Positions 5,400 to 12,987 of a DNA stretch of 14,811 bases are shown in pieces. The stretch spans positions 1 through 14,811 of the forward strand of contig JAEZEU010000084.1 of the NCBI GenBank assembly GCA_023432885.1. Direction: 5' to 3'. The notes beneath the pieces are model-generated. The model ran no database searches and was not told the origin of the DNA. It was given only the letters and a program-made list of their open reading frames with translations. Every line of letters starts with the position of its first letter. The stretch's first letter is position 1. A program made the position numbers and the translations under genes. Source of the DNA: Pseudomonadota bacterium. Lineage in GTDB: Bacteria > Pseudomonadota > Alphaproteobacteria > Rhizobiales > Xanthobacteraceae.

Positions 5400-6159
5400 G
5401 CGAAGCAAAACGAAGAAGCTGTCCGACCAGATCGCGGAGCAGTTACGGCACCACATTATGCAGGGGAGGCTTCCGCCCGGGCACAAGCTCCCGCACGAGA
5501 AGGATCTGATCGATCAATTGGGGGCAAGCAGAGGAACGGTCCGCGAGGCCCTGAGGGCCCTGGAGAGCCAGGGTCTGATTGCCAATGTGCGTGGGGCAGA
5601 TGGGGGAGCAAGAGTTATCGCGGTAGCACCGGAGCGGGCGCTTGAGCTGCTCGGCAACTACTTTCATTTCAATCCGGTCACGCCGGCTCAAGTCTACCAG
5701 ATGCGCAAGCTCGTAGAGCCTGAGATAGCCGCAACACTCACTGGGCGGCTTACCTCAGGGCAGATCGCCGAATTGGAGAGATTGATCGATCTGCAAATGC
5801 AGGAGGCTACGACTGCAAAAGGCTGGGAACGACAGCGCAGGGCTGAGGTTGACTTCCATGAAGTGCTCGCGGTCGCCTGTCCGAATCCGCTGCTCGCGCT
5901 AACCGCACGTTTCATCAATCAGATCATCCGCGGTGCGATCGAGTCTACAAATCTGTTGGCTGCTGAAGAGTCACACGCATTCACCATGGAAAATGTGAGG
6001 TGCCATCAGCAACTCGTTGAGGTGCTGCGCGGCGACGATCCGAATCTGTCTCGCAAGATCATGTATGAGCATGTCGCGGCGGCTGAGCATTACGTAACGA
6101 GAATCTACGATCAGCTCGCATCTCTTGGCCGTCCACTACCATCCATAACAATTCCATAA
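5389..6159 (+). CDS. GntR-family transcriptional regulator, FadR/FCD subfamily
   Basis: A 256-residue DNA-binding regulator expected to respond to a small carboxylate or related ligand. Residues 11-75 form the winged helix-turn-helix: LSDQIAEQLR, GRLPPGHKLP, then the recognition segment SRGTVREALRALESQGLI (48-64). Residues 100-240 are the all-helical FCD ligand domain. Likely metal/ligand residues are His157 (in DFHEVL), His206 and His228, with Glu153 and Asp155 supplying the acid. The ATG at 5389 is the only start that keeps the whole DNA-binding domain; there is no ribosome binding site and the promoter lies directly upstream. It is the first gene of the operon, 31 bases before the binding-protein gene. 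It probably represses the operon and is released by the transported compound or its hydrolysis product, which is inference. Confidence 0.92.
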   Translation: MILRRSKTKKLSDQIAEQLRHHIMQGRLPPGHKLPHEKDLIDQLGASRGTVREALRALESQGLIANVRGADGGARVIAVAPERALELLGNYFHFNPVTPAQVYQMRKLVEPEIAATLTGRLTSGQIAELERLIDLQMQEATTAKGWERQRRAEVDFHEVLAVACPNPLLALTARFINQIIRGAIESTNLLAAEESHAFTMENVRCHQQLVEVLRGDDPNLSRKIMYEHVAAAEHYVTRIYDQLASLGRPLPSITIP

Positions 6160-6190
6160 GTTGCCCAAGAGCAACGAGGGAGGAGAGACC

Positions 6191-7408
6191 ATGTCACAGG
6201 CTACGCGTCGACTGATCCTGCAAGGTGCGGGAATCGCTGCAGCTGCTCTGGCTGCGCCAACTTTCATTCGGAGCGCGAGCGCAACTTCGAAAGTGCGCGT
6301 CGCATCGCTGCTGGCGCTGTCCGGACCATTCGCGGGCATTGGCAAGCCCGCCGAACCTGCAGTCAGACTGGCATTCACGGCAGGCGCACGCGAATTTGGT
6401 GTCGATGCCGAACTCATGATGATCGACGGAGAGGGTAATCCCGGGCGTGCCTTGCCGAAGATCATCGCGGCTGCAAACGACGGTGTTCGTCTCTTCAGCG
6501 GGGCAGTGATCTCTACAGTGGGCTTGGCGTTGTCGGCCGAGGCGGAGAAGGCGGGCGGTTTGTATGTTGCCTCCATCGGGGCCGACGAAGTTACTGGCAG
6601 CCAGTGCCGCCGATCTACATTTCGTTGGCCGGTTCCAAGCTACGGAGCGATCCAGCAAACTGTAAGGCCGATGATCGAGGCGCATCCGCAGGCGAAGCGG
6701 TGGTACACCATCACGCCCAAATACGTCTTCGGTGAAACGCTCCTCAAGCATGCAAAGGACATCTTTTCGGAAAAGGGAATTGAGCACGTCGGCAACAGCT
6801 TCCATTCTCTGACAGAAAACGAATTCTCGAGTCATGTGGCGAATATCGCGGCGGCCAAACCCGATGTTCTGCTCATGCTGAACTTCGGTAATCAAGCCAA
6901 TAATACGCTCCGCCAAATGGCTGCGTTCGGTCTGAAGCCGCGTATGAAGATACTAATGGCCTGGGCTACCGGACTGGAGCAATACCAGGAGATCGGAAGC
7001 GATACCCTGGAAGGTGTTTACCTTGGCTGCCAGTACGATCACGCGATAGATGCTCCTGGAAACCGGCGCATCGTCGAACTGTTCAAGCGCGAGCTTGGGG
7101 TCGTTCCCAGCTATACGATGGTCAACGGCTACATCGTCAACGAGTTGATATTCCGGGGGATCAAGGCGGCAGGCTCGTCTGAACCGCAAGCCGTGATCAA
7201 AGCGCTTGAGGGACTTGAATATGATGGTCCTACGGGGACCGAGATGGTCCAGGCCTTCGATCACCAGGTCGCAAAGGCCTATTTCCTTCTGAAAGGAAAA
7301 TCAAAGGCTGCGAAGCGTTTCGAGGAAGACTACGTCGACATCGTGAGTTCTGGAAGATCGTTTCTTGGTCCAGAACAAAGCGAATGCAAGATGCCGCCTC
7401 GGATCTAG
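6191..7408 (+). CDS. Periplasmic solute-binding protein of a HAAT (Leu/Ile/Val-type) ABC transporter
   Basis: A 405-residue periplasmic receptor that delivers its ligand to the permeases encoded next. Residues 1-32 are an export signal with a twin-arginine-like start (TRRLIL, residues 5-10), a hydrophobic core AAAALAA and a SASA cleavage site, so Tat export is possible. The mature protein starts with the typical strand VRVASLLALSGPFAG and shows the type-I periplasmic-binding fold of the LivK/AmiC group (for example FSGAVISTVGLALSAEAEK and the late VVPSYTMVNGYIVNELI). The start at 6191 is supported by the strong AGGAGAG site (6181-6187); a TTG at 6161 is less likely. The ligand cannot be read from sequence. 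The linked amidase suggests an amide or modified amino acid rather than leucine. Confidence 0.92.
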   Translation: MSQATRRLILQGAGIAAAALAAPTFIRSASATSKVRVASLLALSGPFAGIGKPAEPAVRLAFTAGAREFGVDAELMMIDGEGNPGRALPKIIAAANDGVRLFSGAVISTVGLALSAEAEKAGGLYVASIGADEVTGSQCRRSTFRWPVPSYGAIQQTVRPMIEAHPQAKRWYTITPKYVFGETLLKHAKDIFSEKGIEHVGNSFHSLTENEFSSHVANIAAAKPDVLLMLNFGNQANNTLRQMAAFGLKPRMKILMAWATGLEQYQEIGSDTLEGVYLGCQYDHAIDAPGNRRIVELFKRELGVVPSYTMVNGYIVNELIFRGIKAAGSSEPQAVIKALEGLEYDGPTGTEMVQAFDHQVAKAYFLLKGKSKAAKRFEEDYVDIVSSGRSFLGPEQSECKMPPRI

Positions 7409-7419
7409 ACGTCATAGCC

Positions 7420-8274
7420 ATGGAATTGATCGCTATTCAGGTTATGAACGGGATAGCCAACGGCATGATCTTCTTTCTCATTGCCGTTGGCCTTTCCGTC
7501 GTGTTCGGGATCATGCACTTTCTGAACGTGGCGCATGGAAGTCTCTACTTGCTGGGGGCTTATCTCTGCCACGCGACGGCGGAGGCTACGGGATCCTTGC
7601 TGCTTGGAATGTTGGTGGGGCCGGCCGTGCTGGCGCTCGGCGCATGGTTGGCTCAACCATTGTTGCGCAAATTCCTGGTGCTGACGCCGACATTCCAGAT
7701 ACTGGGGACGCTCGGCGTTGCTCTCGTCATTCAAGAAGTCGTTGTAATGATCTGGGGTACCGTTGGCCGGCCCGTTATGCCTCCGGAGTGGCTCGCAGGC
7801 AGTCTGCCCGTTGGACCAATCGAATACCCGGCGTACCGGCTTTTTGTAATCGCAGTTACAGCAGCTTTAGCTGCCGTCCTCTGGTGGCTTCTTGAACGCA
7901 CTTCGTATGGCGCCGTTCTGCGTGCGGGGACGGAATCTCGGTCGATGATAAGCCTGCTTGGTGTGAACGTAGACAAGGTGTTCGGTTTGACGTTTGCGCT
8001 CGGCGCGGCTCTGGCGGGTTTAGCGGGTGCGTTGGCTGCTCCTATCCGTGGGATCGAGCCGTTCATGGCGGTTGATGCGCTCGCGATCGCTTTCGTTGTT
8101 GTGGTCATCGGCGGAATAGGCAGCTTTCACGGTGCCTTGGTTGCAGCCCTCCTTGTCGGCCTGGTGCAAAGCCTCATGACACTCGTTTGGCCGCTGGGTG
8201 CCAACCTGATGATTTATGTCGCGATGGCCGCAATCATCTTGCTGAGACCGCGCGGGCTTATGGGGCGCGCATGA
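7420..8274 (+). CDS. livH: LivH-type ABC transporter permease
   Basis: A 284-residue inner-membrane permease, one of the two channel-forming subunits. It opens with the family signature NGIANGMIFFLIAVGLSVVF and FLNVAHGSLYLLGAY, then multiple hydrophobic helices. The cytoplasmic coupling segment (RAGTESRSMISLLGVNVDK), where the ATPase docks, sits at about residues 174-192. The C-terminus is RPRGLMG, typical of the family. An in-frame ATG at 7384 overlaps the binding-protein gene and would add a 12-residue hydrophilic tail. The ATG at 7420 matches the family start better, but neither has a good ribosome binding site, so translational coupling is likely. The symbol is a family name and does not imply leucine transport. 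Confidence 0.9.
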   Translation: MELIAIQVMNGIANGMIFFLIAVGLSVVFGIMHFLNVAHGSLYLLGAYLCHATAEATGSLLLGMLVGPAVLALGAWLAQPLLRKFLVLTPTFQILGTLGVALVIQEVVVMIWGTVGRPVMPPEWLAGSLPVGPIEYPAYRLFVIAVTAALAAVLWWLLERTSYGAVLRAGTESRSMISLLGVNVDKVFGLTFALGAALAGLAGALAAPIRGIEPFMAVDALAIAFVVVVIGGIGSFHGALVAALLVGLVQSLMTLVWPLGANLMIYVAMAAIILLRPRGLMGRA

Positions 8275-9236
8275 TAATGAAGAATAACAACGCCCTGTTT
8301 CTGATCTCGATCTTGCTTGGATGTGCGCTCCTGCCGATCGCGACTTCTTCCGTCACTCTGGCGACGGAGTGCGTGATATTTTCGATCGGAGCATTGGGGG
8401 CCAGCTTCTTGCTGGGAAAGGTCGGGCTGTTGTCGCTCGGTCAGGCCATCTATTTCGGCATAGCCTCCTATGGTGCCGCGCTTATGCTGGTAAACACGAC
8501 ACAGAACATATTCGTTTCCGTTCTGGTCGGTGTTGTGGTGGCGCTGTTGGCGGGCGTCGCTACCGGCGTCCTGGTCGTGCAGCGTCGCGGGGTGTATTTC
8601 ATCATGTTGACGCTTGCGCTGGCGCACATGTTCTTCTTCATCGTCTATTCGTTGGCGGAAGTGACCGGGGGGGAGAACGGGATTCTGGGAGTTGCCCGGC
8701 GGCCATTGGAAGCGTTTGGCGTTCGGATTTCAGTAGAGACGCCTATTGCCTTCTACGGCTTTTGCTCAGCTCTGCTGTTGGGTGTGTACTGGCTACTGCA
8801 GCGGATTGCTGCATCGCCTTTTGGAAGCGCGCTAATCGCGATACGCGAGAACGAAGATCGGGCGATCGCGCTGGGATATAACACGCGGCTCTACCGCTTT
8901 CTTGCGTTTGTAGTCGCGGCCGGCGTTACCGGAGTGGCGGGAGCCGTTTATGCGCCCTTTCTTGGCCTGGTCTCGTTGACAAACGCCGAGGTCGGGATGA
9001 GTGAGCGGCTCCTGATGATGGCTATGCTTGGCGGGACCGGCTCGCTTTTCGGGGGAATCCTCGGGGGAACGGCTCTCGTGTTGACCAACCACATGCTGTC
9101 AGAGCTGTGGTCTCGTTGGATGCTGATCCTCGGATTGCTTCTCATCATTGTCTCATTGAAGTTGCAGGGCGGGCTGTGGGCTGGTGTTCGTCTCATTGCA
9201 GAGCGCTTCATCCCGGGGGTCTCCCGTGTCCGTTAG
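8271..9236 (+). CDS. livM: LivM-type ABC transporter permease
   Basis: A 321-residue second permease subunit. Family features are GLLSLGQAIYFGIASYGAAL near residues 55-74, RRGVYFIMLTLALAHMFFF around residue 106, and the ATPase-coupling segment AIRENEDRAIALGYN. After it come GVAGAVYAPFLG and a GGTGSLFGGILGG motif. About eight to ten hydrophobic helices. The start codon overlaps the livH stop (ATGA, 8271-8274), a sign of translational coupling; a second ATG at 8277 is possible. GGGG about 7 bases upstream may be the ribosome binding site. The symbol is used at family level. Confidence 0.9.
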   Translation: MIMKNNNALFLISILLGCALLPIATSSVTLATECVIFSIGALGASFLLGKVGLLSLGQAIYFGIASYGAALMLVNTTQNIFVSVLVGVVVALLAGVATGVLVVQRRGVYFIMLTLALAHMFFFIVYSLAEVTGGENGILGVARRPLEAFGVRISVETPIAFYGFCSALLLGVYWLLQRIAASPFGSALIAIRENEDRAIALGYNTRLYRFLAFVVAAGVTGVAGAVYAPFLGLVSLTNAEVGMSERLLMMAMLGGTGSLFGGILGGTALVLTNHMLSELWSRWMLILGLLLIIVSLKLQGGLWAGVRLIAERFIPGVSRVR

Positions 9237-10005
9237 TCAATGCGAAGTCGCTTGCCCGCTTCTGGTCGTTGAAAACATCAGCCATCGATTTGGCGACTTT
9301 GTCGCATTGGACGATATAAGCTTTACGGTGCCTCGAAGAGGAGTGCATTCCTTCATCGGGCCCAACGGCGCCGGGAAGACTACGCTCTTCAACTGCGTTG
9401 CTGGTTTGCTCCGTCCGAGCAGGGGCAAGGTGTCCTTGGACGGAGTAGACATCACCCGGGTGCCGGCACACAGGCGTGTGCATCTTGGCCTTGGACGCTC
9501 GTTCCAGGTGACGAGTCTGTTCCAGAACCTGACGGTGTTTGAAAACGCACGTTTGGCGGCTCAGGCCCACTGCGGCCGTCGTGCGTTCGGAATGCTCGGT
9601 GAAAGAGGCTCTCTGGTCGACGCGTCCGACAAGGCAGGCGACGCGCTTGCACTCCTTGGCCTGATGGCCATGCGGGGCGCGTTAGCCGGAGAGCTTTCCC
9701 ACGGTCAGCAAAGAAGGCTCGAAATTGCCTTGGCCGTTTGTGGAGACGCAAAGGCGTTGCTGCTGGACGAGCCAACGTCGGGAATGGGCGTAGATGATCT
9801 TGCGGGAATGACGGCACTCATCGCTGAACTGGCGAGGGATCGCGCGGTCATTCTGGTCGAACACAACATCGATCTCGTCCTGGCGATCAGCGAGACGCTC
9901 ACCGTTTTGCATCACGGGCGGGTGCTCTGTGCCGGCGCGCCACGTGCCGTCGCAGCTCGTCCCGAAGTGCGGGAAGCATATCTTGGGTCTGCGGTACCAT
10001 GCTAG
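9226..10005 (+). CDS. livG: LivG-type ABC transporter ATP-binding protein
   Basis: A 259-residue cytoplasmic ATPase of the importer. Visible motifs are Walker A GPNGAGKTT (45-53), Q-loop Gln94, ABC signature LSHGQQRR (157-164; LS.GQ with His is usual in this subfamily), Walker B LLLDEP (178-183) and switch His213 (VEHN). All catalytic residues are intact. The GTG at 9226 was chosen: GGGGG lies 6 bases upstream and it gives a normal N-terminus. A GTG at 9184 would add 14 residues inside livM. It overlaps livM by 11 bases. The short N-terminal extension before LLVVENISH is slightly longer than usual. Confidence 0.92.
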   Translation: MSVSQCEVACPLLVVENISHRFGDFVALDDISFTVPRRGVHSFIGPNGAGKTTLFNCVAGLLRPSRGKVSLDGVDITRVPAHRRVHLGLGRSFQVTSLFQNLTVFENARLAAQAHCGRRAFGMLGERGSLVDASDKAGDALALLGLMAMRGALAGELSHGQQRRLEIALAVCGDAKALLLDEPTSGMGVDDLAGMTALIAELARDRAVILVEHNIDLVLAISETLTVLHHGRVLCAGAPRAVAARPEVREAYLGSAVPC

Positions 10006-10691
10006 TCGTAGAGAATCTCCACGCGTTTTACGGAAAGAGCCACATTCTTCAGGGAGTGTCGCTGGATCTGAAATCCGGTGAGGTCGTCTCCCTGTTGGGC
10101 CGCAATGGCGCAGGCAAGACGACAACGCTGAACTGCATAGCGGGGCTGATCTCCAACAAGAGCGGCAGCATCAAATTCTGCGGCCGGGAAATACTCGGAC
10201 AGGCTCCGCACGTGATCAGCCGGGGAGGACTCTGTCTTGTTCCTGAGCATCGCGGCATATTCAAGCTGCTGTCCGTTCACGAAAACCTTGCAATCGCTGC
10301 CCGCAAGGGTTCGCCTTGGACGATCGACGACATTTATCGCATCTTTCCTCGCCTGAAAGAGCGCAAACATAATGGCGGTGGAGCGCTATCTGGTGGCGAG
10401 CAGCAAATGCTCGCCATTGCTAGGGCCTTGATCAATCATCCCAGAGTGCTGTTGCTGGACGAACCCACAGAGGGACTGGCGCCGGTAATCGTTGACGAGT
10501 TGCGAAGTCTCATAAGGCAGATCTCAGCGGCTTCTGTTCCGATCTTGCTGGTGGAGCAGAACATTGAGTTCTGCACTAGCCTGTCGGACCGTCACTACAT
10601 TCTGGAGCAGGGTCGAATTGTTCATGCTGCGGACAGGCACACGTTCGCAAATCAGGAAGAAGTTCGCAATCGTTACCTGGCTTTGGGCTGA
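9999..10691 (+). CDS. livF: LivF-type ABC transporter ATP-binding protein
   Basis: A 230-residue partner ATPase. Motifs are Walker A GRNGAGKTT (34-42), signature LSGGEQQ (130-136), Walker B LLLDEPTEGLAP (151-162) and, at the switch position, Gln187 (VEQN) in place of His. The Gln is normal for LivF proteins, which work as a heterodimer with LivG. The ATG overlaps the end of livG by 7 bases. Length is typical (about 230-240). It ends 24 bases before the amidase start. Confidence 0.93.
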   Translation: MLVVENLHAFYGKSHILQGVSLDLKSGEVVSLLGRNGAGKTTTLNCIAGLISNKSGSIKFCGREILGQAPHVISRGGLCLVPEHRGIFKLLSVHENLAIAARKGSPWTIDDIYRIFPRLKERKHNGGGALSGGEQQMLAIARALINHPRVLLLDEPTEGLAPVIVDELRSLIRQISAASVPILLVEQNIEFCTSLSDRHYILEQGRIVHAADRHTFANQEEVRNRYLALG

Positions 10692-10715
10692 TTGCCGAAC
10701 CAGAGGGGGAATTCC

Positions 10716-12146
10716 ATGCACAGTGAACTTTGGAAGTGGGATGCGACGGCCTTGGCCGAAGCTATTCGGAAGCGAGAGATTTCATGCGTGGAGGCAGTCA
10801 CGTCATGCTCGCGGCGGATGGATGAGGTAAACCCTCAAATCAATGCGGTGGTTGAAGACCTCTCGGAGCAAGCGCTGCTCGAAGCCGAACTGGCGGATCA
10901 AATGATCCTCAGAGGCGAGGCCGTCGGACCGCTCCACGGGGTTCCGATAACCACAAAGATCAATGTGGATCAGAAGGGGAGCGCCACTTCCAATGGTGTA
11001 CTTGCCTATCGGGAACTCCTGGCGGAGGTCGATAGCCCGTCTGTAGTGAATCTCAAGCGCTCCGGTGCGGTGATATTTGGCAGGACCAACACGCCATGCT
11101 TTTCGTGGCGCTGGTTTACCGACAACGCTCTTCACGGCCGCACGTTCAACCCGTGGGACCCTGCGCGGACTCCAGGGGGATCGAGTGGCGGTGCCGCGGC
11201 AGCTGTTGCCTGCGGCATTGGACCAGTCGCTCATTCCAATGATCAAGGCGGCTCGATACGCTACCCGGCTTACGCATGCGGGGTGTATGGACTGAGGCCA
11301 ACGATTGGTCGTGCGCCTGCCTACAATGCGACCGCCAGTGCGGAACGAGCGTTGATCGCTCAACTTACATCTACGCAGGGCCCAACCACTCGTAGTGTCC
11401 GAGACCTTGCGCTGATGATGAATGTGCTCTCATCCGCCGATCATCGAGATCCGTGGTGGGTGCCAGTACCACCGTTAGAGCCGCCGCGTCCCTCTCCATG
11501 CAAGGTGGCGCTGTTCATGAACCTGCCTGATACAAAAATCTCCAGTGATGTCGCCGATGCCCTTCGCACGGCTGCGGCTTGGCTAAGCGAAGCGGGCTAC
11601 AAGGTGGAGGAAGCGGAGCCGCCACATTTTGCCGAGACAGCGCGTCTCTGGAGAGATCTGCTGATCACCGAAGCAGAAGAGGGGATGCTGACGTGGATCG
11701 AGCAACTGGGTGACGATCCGATAAGGCGGGCAACCAACGCTATAAAGTCCAATTCATCACGGTTGGACCTTTCTGCTTACGTGCGTGCGCAAGCGCGACG
11801 GAGCACAATCTTGCGCGAGTGGTGTGTTTTCTTTCAGACCTACGAGCTGCTGCTGCTTCCGATTTCGAGTGAACAGCCCTTTGAGGTCGATGCAGATCAG
11901 GCCGGTGGCGAAGTCATGCTTCGGCTTCTGAACGCGCAAAGCCCGTTGCTCGCAACCGCGGTTCTGGGTTTGCCTGGACTTGCCGCCCCGGTAGGAATCT
12001 CCAGTGGCTTGCCAACCGGGGTGCAACTGGTTGCCGGTCGCTTCCAGGAGGATTTGCTTTTGGGCGCAGCACGGGCCCTGGAAATGTCAGCGCCGACGAT
12101 CACCCCGATTGATCCGCGAGTCTTGGGGGCTCAGCGGCGTCCCTGA
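10716..12146 (+). CDS. Amidase-signature family hydrolase
   Basis: A 476-residue cytosolic enzyme that should hydrolyse a carboxamide (or related C-N bond) to acid plus ammonia or amine. The Ser-cisSer-Lys triad is complete: Lys81 in ITTKINVD, Ser156 in TPGGSSGGAA and Ser180 in QGGSIRYP. The spacings of 75 and 24 residues are the same as in FAAH and GatA. No signal peptide is seen. The ATG at 10716 follows GAGGGGG by 6 bases; a TTG at 10692 is less likely. It is the last gene of the operon, right after livF, so it probably acts on the imported compound. Oddity: the usual G-T-D before the nucleophile glycines is S-N-D-Q here, which may reflect substrate preference. It is not GatA: there are no gatB or gatC neighbours and the C-terminus differs. 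Confidence 0.92.
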   Translation: MHSELWKWDATALAEAIRKREISCVEAVTSCSRRMDEVNPQINAVVEDLSEQALLEAELADQMILRGEAVGPLHGVPITTKINVDQKGSATSNGVLAYRELLAEVDSPSVVNLKRSGAVIFGRTNTPCFSWRWFTDNALHGRTFNPWDPARTPGGSSGGAAAAVACGIGPVAHSNDQGGSIRYPAYACGVYGLRPTIGRAPAYNATASAERALIAQLTSTQGPTTRSVRDLALMMNVLSSADHRDPWWVPVPPLEPPRPSPCKVALFMNLPDTKISSDVADALRTAAAWLSEAGYKVEEAEPPHFAETARLWRDLLITEAEEGMLTWIEQLGDDPIRRATNAIKSNSSRLDLSAYVRAQARRSTILREWCVFFQTYELLLLPISSEQPFEVDADQAGGEVMLRLLNAQSPLLATAVLGLPGLAAPVGISSGLPTGVQLVAGRFQEDLLLGAARALEMSAPTITPIDPRVLGAQRRP

Positions 12147-12157
12147 TGCGAGGAGCC

Positions 12158-12172
12158 GTGCCGTATCGGCAC
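12158..12172 (+). terminator. Weak hairpin after the amidase gene
   Basis: GTGCCG/CGGCAC with a 3-base loop lies 12 bases after the amidase stop. It lacks a T-run. It could mark the operon end or protect the mRNA 3' end; termination is uncertain. Confidence 0.3.
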
Positions 12173-12534
12173 TTGAACAATGCATCCTGACCACGGCTTG
12201 ATGTTTCGAGCCCGAAAACACCGAGCGCTAACTCTGGCTCGTCGGTAATGTGGCAAGGAGCTTCGATAAGCCGGATACAGACATCAGGTCGCCGGCAAAC
12301 GGAGCGCTGCCCCGGCGGGCCGCCCTCGGCGCAAGCAAGAAAGGTCGTGTTGCTTATTTGAAGTCGATGATGGCGGCCCCTGCGCACTTCTCGCGCATAC
12401 ACGCGACGGCCGGTCCGAGTGATGCCTAGAAGACGCCCGCAAAAAGTCGCGAAAGGGGTAGCAGATAACGGCTCAAACCAGAGGTTTACCTGTTGGGCTT
12501 GGGGCTTTCATCACTCGACCTGGGGAGGGTTGTG
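12173..12534. other. Gene-poor stretch between the operon and the zinc-ribbon gene
   Basis: About 360 bases with no convincing gene in any frame and no RNA structure recognised. The longest frame (minus strand) has a mixed composition without domain features. The right end should contain the promoter of the zinc-ribbon gene. Confidence 0.45.
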
Positions 12535-12774
12535 ATGGACAGACTGAAGCACTCGCTGGAAGACCATGAAGCGCCAATCTGCCCAGCCTGCGGCGTCGAG
12601 ATGCAGTGGTTTCGGTCGGAGCTTGTACGATTTGTCCCGGCCACGAATCTGCATCTGTTCAACTGTCCGACCTGCCACCTGTTGGCGGAGTCAGAGACGA
12701 CTGGCGAGCCGGTTCGGCTATCTCCGGACAACCTGCCTGTAGCCGGTTTCCGGTTCTTTGCCCTGGCGGCATAG
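12535..12774 (+). CDS. Small zinc-ribbon protein
   Basis: A 79-residue protein with two CxxC pairs, CPAC (Cys16, Cys19) and CPTC (Cys44, Cys47), separated by 24 residues. This is a classic four-cysteine zinc ribbon. Between them is an amphipathic segment (FRSELVRFVPATNLHLF). The ATG at 12535 follows GGGGAGGG by about 5 bases; an earlier ATG at 12493 is less likely. Small proteins of this type appear common in Bradyrhizobium and relatives (from memory); none has a function known to me. No transmembrane segment. It probably binds zinc structurally, and nucleic-acid or protein binding is possible. Confidence 0.75.
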   Translation: MDRLKHSLEDHEAPICPACGVEMQWFRSELVRFVPATNLHLFNCPTCHLLAESETTGEPVRLSPDNLPVAGFRFFALAA

Positions 12775-12987
12775 GGCAGCGGATACGCAGTGCGATCTTC
12801 GCTGTTGCCTTGCCTGAGAGAAGACCGCGGCTGAATTGCTGCCGGATGCGAACTGTGCTCGGCACCCGGCAGGCCGTTGCCGCGGATCGGCCTTCCGGCG
12901 GCTTGCAAGCCCGGCTGCAAGGCCGCTGCCTACTTTGCATGGGGTTGTTTTCGCGATTTCGTGTCCAGCCCCGCGCGGTGCCCGGTG

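Noticed and set aside
10716..12146. Reading the amidase as GatA of the Glu/Asp-tRNA amidotransferase
   Set aside because: No gatB or gatC nearby, it is linked to an importer, and the region before the nucleophile and the C-terminus differ from GatA.
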